From Christensenella sp036660175 (GTDB taxonomy: Bacteria > Bacillota > Clostridia > Christensenellales > Christensenellaceae): DNA of 64,000 bases. Position 1 is the first letter of the stretch. Each line of letters starts with the position of its first letter. This document shows, in pieces, positions 9,363 through 19,102 of this stretch. Location: assembly GCA_036660175.1 (NCBI GenBank), contig JAVXBD010000001.1, positions 8,556-72,555 on the forward strand. The letters run 5' to 3'. The notes under the pieces are model-generated. The model did no database searches. It was not told the origin of the DNA and worked only from the letters and a program-made list of their open reading frames with translations. A program made the translations under genes and the position numbers.

Positions 9363-9436
9363 TGGAGGCGCCACCCAGATTTGAACTGGGGGTAAGAGCT
9401 TTGCAGGCTCCTGCCTTACCACTTGGCTATGGCGCC
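9363..9436 (-). tRNA. tRNA-Cys (GCA)
   Basis: Full cloverleaf: acceptor GGCGCCA/TGGCGCC, D arm GCC/GGC, anticodon loop CTGCAAA giving GCA, T loop TTCAAAT, U73 (a cysteine identity base) and encoded CCA. Last gene of the six-tRNA transcript. Confidence 0.95.
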
Positions 9437-9439
9437 GTA

Positions 9440-9514
9440 TGGAGCGGAAGACGAGATTCGAACTCGCGACTTTCACCTTGGCAAGGTGACACTCTACCAC
9501 TGAGTCACTCCCGC
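9440..9514 (-). tRNA. tRNA-Gly (GCC)
   Basis: Acceptor GCGGGAG/CTTCCGC, anticodon stem TCACC/GGTGA around loop TTGCCAA (anticodon GCC), T loop TTCGAAT and encoded TCCA end. Confidence 0.95.
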
Positions 9515-9535
9515 ATACAGTTAGCATTTATATAG

Positions 9536-9612
9536 TGGCGACCTGGAAGAGACTCGAACTCTCGACCTCTAGCGTGACAGGCTAGCGTTCTAACCAACTG
9601 AACTACCAGGCC
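9536..9612 (-). tRNA. tRNA-Asp (GTC)
   Basis: Acceptor GGCCTGG/CCAGGTC with one G-U pair, anticodon stem CTAGC/GCTAG around CTGTCAC (anticodon GTC), G73 and encoded CCA. Confidence 0.95.
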
Positions 9613-9640
9613 ACAAATAAGTAAACGTCACATAATCGAA

Positions 9641-9717
9641 TGGTGGGCCCTCAGGGACTCGAACCCCGGACCAATCGGTTATGAGCCGACCGCTCTGACC
9701 AACTGAGCTAAGGGCCC
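9641..9717 (-). tRNA. tRNA with CAU anticodon, probably tRNA-Ile2
   Basis: Acceptor GGGCCCT/AGGGCCC, anticodon loop CTCATAA (anticodon CAT), encoded ACCA end. The C4-G69 and C5-G68 pairs and the overall likeness to Firmicute tRNA-Ile2 suggest an isoleucine tRNA whose C34 is changed to lysidine by TilS; an elongator tRNA-Met cannot be excluded. Confidence 0.85.
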
Positions 9718-9757
9718 GCATAATGCTAAGAACGTGTTTTTAATTTAATAAGTTTAT

Positions 9758-9832
9758 TGGTGACCCCAATGGGACTTGAACCCATGTTACCGCCGTGAAA
9801 GGGCGATGTCTTAACCGCTTGACCATGGGGCC
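9758..9832 (-). tRNA. tRNA-Glu (TTC)
   Basis: Acceptor GGCCCCA/TGGGGTC, anticodon stem CGCC/GGCG around CTTTCAC (anticodon TTC), T loop TTCAAGT and encoded ACCA end. Confidence 0.95.
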
Positions 9833-9848
9833 ACGTATTAAATTAAAA

Positions 9849-9926
9849 TGGTCGGGGTGAAGGGATTCGAACCCCCGGCCCCATGCTCCCAAAGCACGTA
9901 CGCTAGCCAAACTGCGCTACACCCCG
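9849..9926 (-). tRNA. tRNA-Pro (TGG)
   Basis: Acceptor CGGGGTG/CACCCCG, anticodon loop TTTGGGA (anticodon TGG), T loop TTCGAAT and encoded ACCA. First gene of the tRNA transcript. Confidence 0.95.
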
Positions 9927-9957
9927 AAACACATTCTTTTCATTTGCGACGCTTTAT

Positions 9958-9986
9958 AATATACTTGATTTTAGCTCGTTTGTCAA
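9958..9986 (-). promoter_or_regulatory. Promoter of the six-tRNA operon
   Basis: Minus-strand TTGACA (9981-9986) and TATATT (9958-9963) with a 17-bp spacer, just upstream of tRNA-Pro. The region after the -10 resembles that before tRNA-Trp (both contain ACGCTTTATA on the plus strand). Confidence 0.75.
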
Positions 9987-10067
9987 TGTTTTTATCAAAA
10001 ATAGTTGCTGAATTTTTTTATATGGATAAATATAGATTTTATAAGCCAGATGATTTATAATTACTAT

Positions 10068-11432
10068 ATGAAGAATTTAGATGAATTAAAACAATATATT
10101 AAGAATCACTGTTTAAAATATCATATTTCAACCTATGGTTGTAAGATGAACGAGCATGAGTCCGAAAAATTAGCAGGCATACTAGAAAGCCTTGGCTATA
10201 TTGATACAACTTGTCAAGAAAATGCAGATTTTATTGTTTTTAATACTTGCTGTGTTCGTGAAAATGCTGAGGATAAAACATTTGGAAATGTTGGTGCACT
10301 CAAAGGTCGTAAAAAAAGCAATGAGCATCTGATGATTTGCGTTTGTGGATGTATGATGCAGCAGCAGGAAGCTGCTCAAAAACTTGCCGATATGTTTCCG
10401 TTTGTCGATATTGTTTTTGGTACGCACAACGTCCATAAACTTGCCGATATGATTTTGCAGCGAGTGCGTGACCAGAAGCGGGTGATGAACGTGTGGCAGA
10501 CAGAGGGTGAAATTCACGAAAATACACCTGTAAAAAGACAAAATGCGTTTAGCGCAGATGTTAATATTATGTATGGCTGCAATAATTTCTGTTCTTATTG
10601 TATCGTGCCATATGTACGAGGGCGTGAGCGTTCACGTGACTCTAAAAAAATTGTTTCTGAAATCAATTCTTTATATGATGAAGGATTCAGTGAAATCACA
10701 TTGCTCGGACAAAATGTGAATTCTTATGATGCAGGAGATTGTATGCGGTTTGCGCAATTGCTGCAAAAAATCTGTAAAGATACAAAAATACCACGGATAC
10801 GCTTTATGACGTCACATCCAAAAGATTTATCCGACGAGTTGATTGATGTGATTGCAGCAAATCCGCAAATATGTAAGCATATTCATTTGCCTGTTCAGTC
10901 AGGCAGCAGTCATATTTTAAAGCTAATGAACCGTAAATATACACGTGAAGCATATATGAGCCTTGTGCAGAAGATTCGCAAGGCAATTCCTTCAATTGCG
11001 ATAACAACAGATATTATTGTTGGGTTTCCTGGTGAAAGTGACGCAGATTTTGAAGATACAATGTCGCTGGTTGATGAAATTCAATTCGATTCCGCTTATA
11101 CATTTGTCTATTCAAAGAGAAATGGTACTGCCGCTGCACGCATGACAGACGTTGTTGAGGAAAGCGTGCAAAGAGAGCGTATTATGCGCTTGATTTCTTT
11201 ACAAAACAGGATCACAGAGAAGTGCAATCAAAAGTACGAAGGAAAAATAGAAAAAATATTGGTTGAGAGTGTCAGTATAAAAAATAAGAATCATCTGTTT
11301 GGGCGAACACAGAGTTCTAAAATTGTAAACTTTGAAGGCGATGTTAGCCTGATAGGAAAGTTTTGCGATGTGAAAATTACACAGGGAAAACGATCAACGC
11401 TTTTTGGAGAATTAAAAAACTATGGGGAATAA
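10068..11432 (+). CDS. miaB: MiaB, tRNA methylthiotransferase
   Basis: Radical-SAM enzyme that adds the 2-methylthio group to N6-isopentenyladenosine at position 37 of tRNAs reading UNN codons. The N-terminal MTTase domain has STYGCKMN with the first cluster-binding cysteine and further Cys in NTCCVREN and CVCGCMMQ; the radical-SAM cluster is CNNFCSYC; a C-terminal TRAM domain follows. I chose the ATG giving MKNLDELKQ (454 residues, usual length); an in-frame ATG 63 bases earlier adds an unconserved hydrophobic stretch. No strong ribosome site is visible for either. It overlaps mutS by 11 bases and shares the operon with miaA, the enzyme making its substrate. Confidence 0.95.
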   Translation: MKNLDELKQYIKNHCLKYHISTYGCKMNEHESEKLAGILESLGYIDTTCQENADFIVFNTCCVRENAEDKTFGNVGALKGRKKSNEHLMICVCGCMMQQQEAAQKLADMFPFVDIVFGTHNVHKLADMILQRVRDQKRVMNVWQTEGEIHENTPVKRQNAFSADVNIMYGCNNFCSYCIVPYVRGRERSRDSKKIVSEINSLYDEGFSEITLLGQNVNSYDAGDCMRFAQLLQKICKDTKIPRIRFMTSHPKDLSDELIDVIAANPQICKHIHLPVQSGSSHILKLMNRKYTREAYMSLVQKIRKAIPSIAITTDIIVGFPGESDADFEDTMSLVDEIQFDSAYTFVYSKRNGTAAARMTDVVEESVQRERIMRLISLQNRITEKCNQKYEGKIEKILVESVSIKNKNHLFGRTQSSKIVNFEGDVSLIGKFCDVKITQGKRSTLFGELKNYGE

Positions 11433-14022
11433 AACCGCAAAATTAACGCCGATGATGCAGCAATATTTAGAATTAAAAGAACAATACAGTGATTGTATTG
11501 TTATGTTTCGTTTAGGCGATTTTTACGAGATGTTTTTTGAGGATGCAAAGATTGCTTCAAAAGAGCTGGAAATCGCATTGACTGGCAGAGACTGCGGACT
11601 TTCAGAGCGTGCGCCAATGTGTGGCGTGCCACATCATGCAGTAGAAACGTACATTAATAAGTTGATTTTAAATGGAAGAAAAGTTGCCATTTGTGATCAG
11701 TTGGAGCTTCCATCTGCCGCACAAGGTATTGTAAAGCGTGGTATTACACGCATCATAACGCCCGGAACAGTTATAGAGAATTCTATGCTTACCGAGTCCG
11801 AAAATAATTATATTTTATGCATTGCCTATCAAACAGAAAGTATTGGCATTGCATATTGTGATGTTTCAACAGGTGAGTTTTGCTGTGCACAGCTTTCAGA
11901 TACACAGGCGCTTTTAAACGAAATCGCCAGAATCAATCCAAAAGAGATTTTAGTAGCTGATTCATGCGTAAAAGAAACACTTGTGCTTCTGGAAAAATCA
12001 ATATTTAAAAACACGTTTGTTAATCCATATTATGACGGAGCTTTTGAAAATGAAGCTGCAAAAAAAGTCTTGTATGCTCACTTTCATATGAAGTCTTTGG
12101 CTGGCTTTGGAATAGATGAACAATGTTTTTCTGTGGGTGCGGCAGGTGCGCTGATGCAGTATTTGTGCGATACGCAAAAGAACTCCTTGATGCACATTAC
12201 AAAAATAACAGTATTATCAGACAACACCAATATGATTATTGACAGTAGCACACGAAGAAACTTGGAACTGACACAGACGCTGATGGAAGGCGCAAAAAAA
12301 GGTTCGCTTTTGTGGCTACTTGATAAAACAAAAACAGCGATGGGTGCAAGACTGCTCAAAAAATATGTTCTGCAGCCTTTAAAAAATATTGATTTGATTA
12401 ATGAAAGATTAGATGCAGTTTCCGAAATCAAAGACAATCTTTATTTGCGGAATTCTTTAATTGACTATTTAGGTGGAATTTATGATTTAGAGCGGATTAT
12501 TACCAAAATTTCCTATGGTACAATTGATGCAAAGGACTGTATTTCTTTAAAAAACTCCATCAATGCGCTACCATACATTAAAAATCTGCTTAAAGATGCA
12601 AGCTCCATTCTTTTAAAAAGGCTTTATAATGAACTTGATGATTTACATGATATTTTTGATATTTTGGAGTGCGCAATCAACGAAGATGCGCCTGCTGGAA
12701 TTATGGACGGCAATATCATTAAAAAAGGTTTCAGCGATGAAGTTGACAAGCTGATAGAAGCTTCTACCAATGGAAAAACGTGGTTAGCAGAGCTTGAATC
12801 ACGTGAAAAAGCAGATACAGGCATCAAAAACTTAAAAGTTGGGTATAATAAAGTATTCGGATATTTTATAGAAGTCACAAAATCAAATATCGCACAAGTA
12901 CCTTATCGTTATCTTCGTAAACAAACACTTTCAAACTGTGAACGCTACATTACCGAAGAACTAAAGGAAATGGAAGATACCATTCTTGGCGCAGAAGAAA
13001 AACGCTGCAGTGTGGAATATGAAGTGTTCCTTAAAATCAGAGATATTCTTGGAAAGAACGTTTCACGTATGCAGTCATGTGCGCTTGCTGTTGCAGCTCT
13101 TGATGTGATGCAGTCATATGCATTTGTTGCCTACGAAAACAACTATATACGGCCTGCTATGGTGCGTGATGGCAGAATAGAGATTGAGCAGGGGAGGCAT
13201 CCTGTTGTTGAAAGCTTAGTAAAGCAAGGCTTTGTTCCAAATGACGCTTTGCTTGATTGCTCACAGAACAATTTATTGTTGATTACTGGTCCAAACATGG
13301 CAGGGAAGAGTACCTACATGCGTCAGGTTGGACTGATTACATTGATGGCTCACATCGGATGTTTTGTACCCGCCCAAAAAGCAACCATTTGTCTTGTTGA
13401 CAGAATTTTTACACGTGTGGGTGCATCGGACGATTTAGCATCCGGACAAAGCACCTTTATGGTAGAAATGAATGAACTTGCCAATATTCTTAATAATGCA
13501 ACCCCTGACAGCTTATTGATATTAGACGAGATTGGCAGGGGAACAAGCACCATTGATGGTCTTTCAATTGCATGGTCAAGCGTGGAATACATTATCAATC
13601 ATTTGCACGCAAAAACATTGTTTGCAACGCATTATCATGAATTGGTTGAACTTGAAAATATGTTTGACGGTATTAAGAATTATTCAGTTGCCGTAAAAGA
13701 GCTTGCAAGTGACATTGTTTTTCTTCATAAGATTGTTGAAGGCGGGACGGATAAGAGCTTTGGTATTGAGGTCGCAAAACTTGCTGGATTGCCCAAAATA
13801 GTCATCAGCCGTGCAAGAGAGTTTTTGGATAAACTTCAAAACTATGAAATTTCCATTACGGAAAATTCAAATATAAAAAAAGATACACCTCAAAAAGCAG
13901 AACTGCCTAAATGTATGCAGAAAATTAAAAAAATAAATACAGATTTATTGACACCGCTTGAAGCGCTTAATTTTTTAAATGAATTGAAGCAGGAGTTGGA
14001 CGATTGGAGTCATGATGAATAG
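11422..14022 (+). CDS. mutS: MutS, DNA mismatch recognition ATPase
   Basis: An 866-residue mismatch-binding protein that recruits MutL. The N-terminal domain has GDFYEMF, the Phe-x-Glu mismatch wedge; the C-terminal ABC-type ATPase shows Walker A GPNMAGKSTYM, the DLASGQSTFM signature-like segment and Walker B LLILDEIGRGTS, then the helix-turn-helix dimer tail. Full length. Overlaps at both ends with miaB and mutL indicate tight translational coupling in a repair/tRNA-modification operon common in Clostridia. Confidence 0.98.
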   Translation: MGNKTAKLTPMMQQYLELKEQYSDCIVMFRLGDFYEMFFEDAKIASKELEIALTGRDCGLSERAPMCGVPHHAVETYINKLILNGRKVAICDQLELPSAAQGIVKRGITRIITPGTVIENSMLTESENNYILCIAYQTESIGIAYCDVSTGEFCCAQLSDTQALLNEIARINPKEILVADSCVKETLVLLEKSIFKNTFVNPYYDGAFENEAAKKVLYAHFHMKSLAGFGIDEQCFSVGAAGALMQYLCDTQKNSLMHITKITVLSDNTNMIIDSSTRRNLELTQTLMEGAKKGSLLWLLDKTKTAMGARLLKKYVLQPLKNIDLINERLDAVSEIKDNLYLRNSLIDYLGGIYDLERIITKISYGTIDAKDCISLKNSINALPYIKNLLKDASSILLKRLYNELDDLHDIFDILECAINEDAPAGIMDGNIIKKGFSDEVDKLIEASTNGKTWLAELESREKADTGIKNLKVGYNKVFGYFIEVTKSNIAQVPYRYLRKQTLSNCERYITEELKEMEDTILGAEEKRCSVEYEVFLKIRDILGKNVSRMQSCALAVAALDVMQSYAFVAYENNYIRPAMVRDGRIEIEQGRHPVVESLVKQGFVPNDALLDCSQNNLLLITGPNMAGKSTYMRQVGLITLMAHIGCFVPAQKATICLVDRIFTRVGASDDLASGQSTFMVEMNELANILNNATPDSLLILDEIGRGTSTIDGLSIAWSSVEYIINHLHAKTLFATHYHELVELENMFDGIKNYSVAVKELASDIVFLHKIVEGGTDKSFGIEVAKLAGLPKIVISRAREFLDKLQNYEISITENSNIKKDTPQKAELPKCMQKIKKINTDLLTPLEALNFLNELKQELDDWSHDE

Positions 14023-15838
14023 AATTAACTTGCTTGACGAAACAGTTTATGCACGGATTGCCGCAGGGGAAGTTGTCGGTAATCCTGCTGCTGTTGTAAA
14101 AGAATTGATAGAAAACGCAATAGATGCAAATGCAACGGCTATCACTGTTGAAATTTTGCAGGGCGGCAAAGAGCTGATTCGTGTAACAGACAACGGATTG
14201 GGTATTCATCCTGATGATGTTTTATTGACAATACAAAAACATGCTACCAGCAAGCTATCAAAACTTGAAGATTTATCTGAAATTGCAACACTTGGTTTTC
14301 GTGGTGAAGCATTATGCAGTATAGCGGCAGTATCACGTCTGTGCATCAGTACACGTATGCATGGAAGCATAGAAGGTGCAGTGCTTACCGCAAGCGGGCA
14401 GAGCGAGCCTCTGGTTGTTCCAGCAGGTCTTGCAGAGGGAACAACTGTTAAAGTTGAAGATTTATTTTATAATATTCCTGCTCGTCGCAAATTCTTAAAA
14501 AATACGACGCAGGAGGCAGTTCAAGTTACAAGCATTGTTTCAAAATTGCTGCTTGCAAATCCACAGATTTCTATAAAATATATTAATAATGGAAAAACGA
14601 TGTTTCAAAGTCCTGGAAATAATCAACTAAAAGACAGTATTCTAACGATTTATGGTGTTGGAATTGCCAATAAAATTAGAGAAGTTTCCTATAACAATAA
14701 TGAAATAAGAATCGACGGCTATATTTCAGAACCTGCTTTTTTATATAAGAGTACCAATCACATGAATATTTATTTGAATGGTCGGTATATCAAATCAAAA
14801 AGCTTGCAAGATTCGGTGATACATGGATATGGGGAGCGTCTTTTGCGTGGACATTATCCGTTTGCAGTCCTCAATATTGGTGTGGCTTACAACAAAACAG
14901 ATGTCAATATTCACCCAAATAAACTGCAAGTGATGATTGATGATGAGATTGATGTGATAGATGCGGTAGAAAGTGCTGTGAAATTGACGCTAAGTAAAAA
15001 TACTCCGCCAGAAATCATTTTAAGCACCGATCAGCCGTTTTTTTCTCAAGAGAATCATCAAAGTGAAGAAGACTCAGAGATCTCGTTCCCTGATTTTAAG
15101 TCGGCAGACAGATTGTATAAGCCTACCGTCAGCAAAGCAAATCAAGCGGCACAGAGTGCAAATTTTTTGATGGATTATCCAAAATACGATGAAGTACAGG
15201 ATTTTGACAAGTTGATTGACAGCGTGATTGCATATGGCGCAAAAAAAGAAGAACAGCAAATCATTGAAGATGTCAGGACACTTACAGATTTTCGCATCAT
15301 AGGTCAGGCATGGAACAGCTTTTTGATTGTAGAAAGCGGAGAAAATTTATATTTGATTGACCAACACGCCGCACATGAACGCATTAATTTTGAGCGCATG
15401 AAACAGAACGGTGTAGATAAGCAGTTACTGCTAATCCCGTATATCGCTACGTTTACACATGCCGATTTTGAACTATTGAAAACCAATCACAAAAAGCTTC
15501 AGGAGTTGGGTTTTGAATATGATGAGTTTGGGCCGCTGACGTATAAATTTGATGCTTTGCCTGTACAGATTGAAAAATCAAACGAAGCAACGATGATTGA
15601 TGAAATTTTAAATGAACTTCGAAACTCACCAAAAGAACCGCTTGTGCTTCGTGATAAAATCATTCGTGCTGCATGCAGATACAGCATCAAAGCAGGTTAT
15701 CAGCTGTCAGATGAGCAGATTTTAGAGTTGATTACTGAAATTACAAAGCTCAATGCTATTCCGACGTGTCCACATGGCAGACCAATTGCGGTTGTATTAA
15801 CAAAAACGGATTTAGAAAAAGGATTTAAAAGAAAATGA
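14012..15838 (+). CDS. mutL: MutL, mismatch repair endonuclease
   Basis: A 608-residue GHKL ATPase acting after MutS. The N-terminus shows IAAGEVV, ELIENAIDA and GFRGEAL. The C-terminal domain has DQHAAHERINFE, which fits the metal-binding endonuclease motif DQHA(x)2E(x)4E, so this is the nicking-competent type found in bacteria without MutH. A C-terminal CPHGRP motif (third metal-site element) is also present near the end. Two adjacent ATG codons exist at the start. The stop overlaps the miaA start. Confidence 0.97.
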   Translation: MMNRINLLDETVYARIAAGEVVGNPAAVVKELIENAIDANATAITVEILQGGKELIRVTDNGLGIHPDDVLLTIQKHATSKLSKLEDLSEIATLGFRGEALCSIAAVSRLCISTRMHGSIEGAVLTASGQSEPLVVPAGLAEGTTVKVEDLFYNIPARRKFLKNTTQEAVQVTSIVSKLLLANPQISIKYINNGKTMFQSPGNNQLKDSILTIYGVGIANKIREVSYNNNEIRIDGYISEPAFLYKSTNHMNIYLNGRYIKSKSLQDSVIHGYGERLLRGHYPFAVLNIGVAYNKTDVNIHPNKLQVMIDDEIDVIDAVESAVKLTLSKNTPPEIILSTDQPFFSQENHQSEEDSEISFPDFKSADRLYKPTVSKANQAAQSANFLMDYPKYDEVQDFDKLIDSVIAYGAKKEEQQIIEDVRTLTDFRIIGQAWNSFLIVESGENLYLIDQHAAHERINFERMKQNGVDKQLLLIPYIATFTHADFELLKTNHKKLQELGFEYDEFGPLTYKFDALPVQIEKSNEATMIDEILNELRNSPKEPLVLRDKIIRAACRYSIKAGYQLSDEQILELITEITKLNAIPTCPHGRPIAVVLTKTDLEKGFKRK

Positions 15839-16728
15839 TGAAACAAAAAGTATATGTGATTGTTGGGCCTACTGCATCAGGCAAAACAGCGGCAGCAATC
15901 GAGCTTGCAAAGCTTATAAATGGCGAGATTATTTCTGCGGATTCCATGCAGATTTATAAAAAAATGAATATTGGTACAGCAAAACCAACCTTAAAAGAAA
16001 TGCAGGGGATTGTGCATCACATGATTGATATTGTTGAACCTGATGATGATTTTAGTGTTGCAATGTTTCAAAAAATGGCAAAAGAGTGCATTAAAGAAAT
16101 TTTTCTGCGTGGCAAAACGCCAATCGTTGTAGGCGGCACGGGGTTATATATTAATTCAATCACTTATTTACTTGATTTTACAAAAACAGTTCACGATGAA
16201 GTATTGCGTGAAAAATTAAATAAAATGGACAATATTCAATTACACCAACTGTTAAAAAATGCAGATGAGCAATCAGCACAGCGTATCCATCAAAACGATA
16301 AGAAAAGAGTCATTCGGCGGTTGGAAATATTACAAAGTGGTAAAACAGATAGCTATGATTTTGATGTGCCAAATACTGAACATCAGTTCATTATAAGCGG
16401 TTTGAGTACCGATCGAAAGCTTCTTTATGAAAGAATCAATCAGCGTGTTGACGATATGGTTCAAAACGGTTTGATTGACGAGGCAAAATGCGTTTATAAT
16501 CAATATGGTGGTAAGATTACTTCTATGCAGGCAATTGGTTATAAAGAAATTGTTGGCTTTTTTGAAGATAAAATTTCGCAAGAAGAATGTATCGAGCTTA
16601 TTCGCCGCAATACCAGAAGATTTGCGAAAAGGCAGTTGACGTGGTTTTGCCGTGATGAACGTATCAATTGGATAAATACAACAGAATTTTCAAATATGAA
16701 AGAACTTGCACAAAGCATGATAAAGTAA
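15835..16728 (+). CDS. miaA: MiaA, tRNA dimethylallyltransferase
   Basis: Adds the isopentenyl group from dimethylallyl diphosphate to A37 of tRNAs, the step before MiaB. The P-loop GPTASGKTAAAIEL opens the protein; DSMQIYKKMNIGTAKP and VVGGTGLYIN are standard MiaA motifs. The 297-residue length is normal. The start overlaps the mutL stop (ATGATG, either ATG possible). In many Clostridia hfq follows miaA, but here the next gene, 12 bases on, is a PLP lyase. Confidence 0.97.
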   Translation: MMKQKVYVIVGPTASGKTAAAIELAKLINGEIISADSMQIYKKMNIGTAKPTLKEMQGIVHHMIDIVEPDDDFSVAMFQKMAKECIKEIFLRGKTPIVVGGTGLYINSITYLLDFTKTVHDEVLREKLNKMDNIQLHQLLKNADEQSAQRIHQNDKKRVIRRLEILQSGKTDSYDFDVPNTEHQFIISGLSTDRKLLYERINQRVDDMVQNGLIDEAKCVYNQYGGKITSMQAIGYKEIVGFFEDKISQEECIELIRRNTRRFAKRQLTWFCRDERINWINTTEFSNMKELAQSMIK

Positions 16729-16740
16729 AGGAATTGTTTT

Positions 16741-18006
16741 ATGGATTTAAAGAAATATATTGCCGATAATTTTAAAATTAAACCAGAGATTATTGATTTT
16801 GTTTTTGACTGTGAAAAAGAAGTAGAATCTGTTTTTGAGAGCTTTAAAATGACAGCTCAAGCCAATCAATTTAAAGTGATTGATGCATTCAAAAACAACA
16901 ATGTTGCTTCACGGCATTTTTATGCTTCCACAGGTTATGGATATGATGACGAGGGCAGGGAACGGCTGTATCGTGTTTTTGCAGACTCATTTGGAGCAGA
17001 GCAAGCAATTGTTTCGCCTTTACTTATGAGCGGCACACATGCTATTTCTACCGCATTATTTGGACTTCTGCGTCCGAATGATACGTTGTTTTCGCTGACG
17101 GGGAAGCCCTACGATACACTATTATCTACTTTGTATGGTGCTTCAGGTTCCTTAGAAGAATACAATATTCATTATCAAGATTTGCCATTGTTAGAAAACG
17201 GAAAAATTGATATAGAAAATGCACTTAATTTAATTGATGCCAGTGTAAAGGTTGTCTACATTCAGCGCTCTACAGGTTATGAAATCAGGCCTGCCTATAC
17301 GACGCAATATCTAAGAACGGTCATAGATCAAGTAAAAAAACAGTTTCCAGAAATCATTGTGATGGTTGATAATTGTTATGGTGAATTTGTTTGCATAGAT
17401 GAACCTACGCAATGTGGGGCAAATGTGATTGCAGGTTCCTTGATTAAGAATGCAGGTGGGGGAATTGCACCCACAGGAGGGTATATAGCAGGGGATACGG
17501 ATTTAATAGAGCAAATTTCAGCAAGGTTTTCTTGCCCAGGAATTGGCACGGAAATTGGTTCCTATGCTTTTGGTTATCAGCAGTATTTTCAAGGCTTATT
17601 TATGGCTCCGCATACCGTTTCGCAGGCCTTGATGGGTGTTGCACTTGCTGCACGTGTTTTTGAGCAGTTAGGGTATGCGACACAGCCCGCATATAATGCT
17701 GTCAGAGGTGATATAACCCAATCCATCATATTTGGCAATGAGAATCTGCTTACTGATTTTATTCGTGGTATACAGCGTGCCTCTGCGGTTGACGGCAATG
17801 TTGTTCCATATGCTTGGGATATGCCTGGATATGCTGATAAAGTGATTATGGCGGCAGGAACGTTTGTACAGGGTGCTTCCATAGAGCTAACCGCTGATGC
17901 GCCAATCCGAGAGCCATATGCTGCCTATTTGCAGGGAGCTTTAACATACGAACATGCAAAGCTTGGCATCTTATATGCACTGGATGAAATGAAGGTAAAA
18001 TTATGA
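16741..18006 (+). CDS. PLP-dependent lyase, aluminium-resistance family
   Basis: A 421-residue member of the methionine gamma-lyase-like family often labelled aluminium resistance protein (YnbB in Bacillus). It has a fold-type I PLP layout: SGTHAISTALFGLLRP near the cofactor phosphate, MVDNCYGEF with the cofactor-ring Asp, and SLIKNAGGG with the Schiff-base lysine. The family is predicted to cleave sulfur amino acids, but physiological substrates are poorly defined. The start has a weak AAAGGAATTG ribosome site. The stop overlaps the chromate transporter start as ATGA, making it part of the miaB operon. Confidence 0.9.
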   Translation: MDLKKYIADNFKIKPEIIDFVFDCEKEVESVFESFKMTAQANQFKVIDAFKNNNVASRHFYASTGYGYDDEGRERLYRVFADSFGAEQAIVSPLLMSGTHAISTALFGLLRPNDTLFSLTGKPYDTLLSTLYGASGSLEEYNIHYQDLPLLENGKIDIENALNLIDASVKVVYIQRSTGYEIRPAYTTQYLRTVIDQVKKQFPEIIVMVDNCYGEFVCIDEPTQCGANVIAGSLIKNAGGGIAPTGGYIAGDTDLIEQISARFSCPGIGTEIGSYAFGYQQYFQGLFMAPHTVSQALMGVALAARVFEQLGYATQPAYNAVRGDITQSIIFGNENLLTDFIRGIQRASAVDGNVVPYAWDMPGYADKVIMAAGTFVQGASIELTADAPIREPYAAYLQGALTYEHAKLGILYALDEMKVKL

Positions 18007-18560
18007 GCAAAAAAGGCGATTTGTTGACGCTTTTTATAACATTTCTTAAAATTGGAGCTTTTACGTTTGGTGGGGGATATGCAATGATTCCGTTTATCCA
18101 GCGTGAGGCAGTGGAAAACCATAAATGGATTAACGAAGAAGATGTGTTGGATATTGTTGCAATTGCAGAAACCACACCAGGCGTGATTGCAGTCAATTCT
18201 GCAACTTTTATTGGATATAAGGTGGCAGGCTTTTGGGGTGCAGTACTTGCAACCATTGGTGTTGTGTTGCCTTCCTTTGTGATTATTTGTGTAATAGCGG
18301 CTTTTTTGATTCCGTTTATGTCAAACAAATGGGTTGCGCTTGCTTTTCGTGGCATTCGAATTGGTGTGATTGTACTTATGGTTGGCGCAATTTTAAAACT
18401 AATAAAACAAAACAAACTCAATGCTTTTTTCTTTATCATTCTGGTTCTTTCGTTTGTGACGGCATCATTTACAAGCATCAATGTATTGTTTGTGCTACTC
18501 GGCGCACTGGTTGTGGGAATTGTGTATTCTTTACTGATGCGCAGAGGTAAAAAGGCATGA
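18003..18560 (+). CDS. chrA-like: Chromate transporter, first half-size subunit
   Basis: A 185-residue membrane protein with a single CHR domain: FLKIGAFTFGGGYAMIPFIQ, then AETTPGVIAVNSATFIG, the two signature segments of the family, and about five or six membrane helices. Long ChrA proteins are fusions of two such domains; here the halves are two genes. The substrate need not be chromate, as many family members are of unknown specificity. ATGA overlaps link it to the genes on both sides. Confidence 0.9.
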   Translation: MSKKGDLLTLFITFLKIGAFTFGGGYAMIPFIQREAVENHKWINEEDVLDIVAIAETTPGVIAVNSATFIGYKVAGFWGAVLATIGVVLPSFVIICVIAAFLIPFMSNKWVALAFRGIRIGVIVLMVGAILKLIKQNKLNAFFFIILVLSFVTASFTSINVLFVLLGALVVGIVYSLLMRRGKKA

Positions 18561-19096
18561 TAATATGGCAGATGTTTTCTACATTTTTTATGATTGGATC
18601 ATTCACAATTGGCGGCGGATATGCCATGATTCCGCTCATCACACAAGAAGTCAGCAAGTGGATTGATTTAACAATGCTGTCAAACTTCATAGGTATTTCT
18701 GAATCTACACCTGGACCGTTTGCCGTTAATATTGCAACGTTTATTGGTTTTGAAACATCGGGAATCTGGGGGGCATTTTTTGCAACACTGGGTGTTGTAC
18801 TGCCATCATTTATTATTATTTTAGTTATATCAAAATACTATGAAAAATTCAAAAATAATTTTTATGTAGTTTCTGCGTTTGTAGGGCTTCGTCCAGCGGT
18901 AATAGGGCTCATTGCTTCCGCTGTTTTTATGTTGGTTGAAGTGAATTTAATTGTCGGAAGTAGACTTGATCTATGGTCGGTCGTAATACTTGCTATTTTG
19001 TTGTTTGTTCGATTCAAATTCAAGAAATTACACCCGATTTTTATTATTTTAATCTCAGCATTCTTAGGCATTCTGTTTTTCGGTCTTTTTTCATAA
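18557..19096 (+). CDS. chrA-like: Chromate transporter, second half-size subunit
   Basis: A 179-residue partner of the preceding CHR-domain protein, with FFMIGSFTIGGGYAMIPLIT and SESTPGPFAVNIATFIG. Short CHR proteins encoded as adjacent pairs are believed to work as heterodimers with opposite membrane orientation. The gene ends 6 bases before the convergent recombinase gene; no clear terminator separates them. Confidence 0.9.
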   Translation: MIIWQMFSTFFMIGSFTIGGGYAMIPLITQEVSKWIDLTMLSNFIGISESTPGPFAVNIATFIGFETSGIWGAFFATLGVVLPSFIIILVISKYYEKFKNNFYVVSAFVGLRPAVIGLIASAVFMLVEVNLIVGSRLDLWSVVILAILLFVRFKFKKLHPIFIILISAFLGILFFGLFS

Positions 19097-19102
19097 ACTA
19101 TA

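Noticed and set aside
9333..9527. Small protein-coding frame across the tRNA genes.
   Set aside because: It lies inside tRNA-Cys and tRNA-Gly and has no ribosome site.
18003..19096. The two chromate-transporter halves as one frameshifted gene.
   Set aside because: Each half has its own start in an ATGA overlap and a full CHR domain; paired short CHR genes are a known arrangement.
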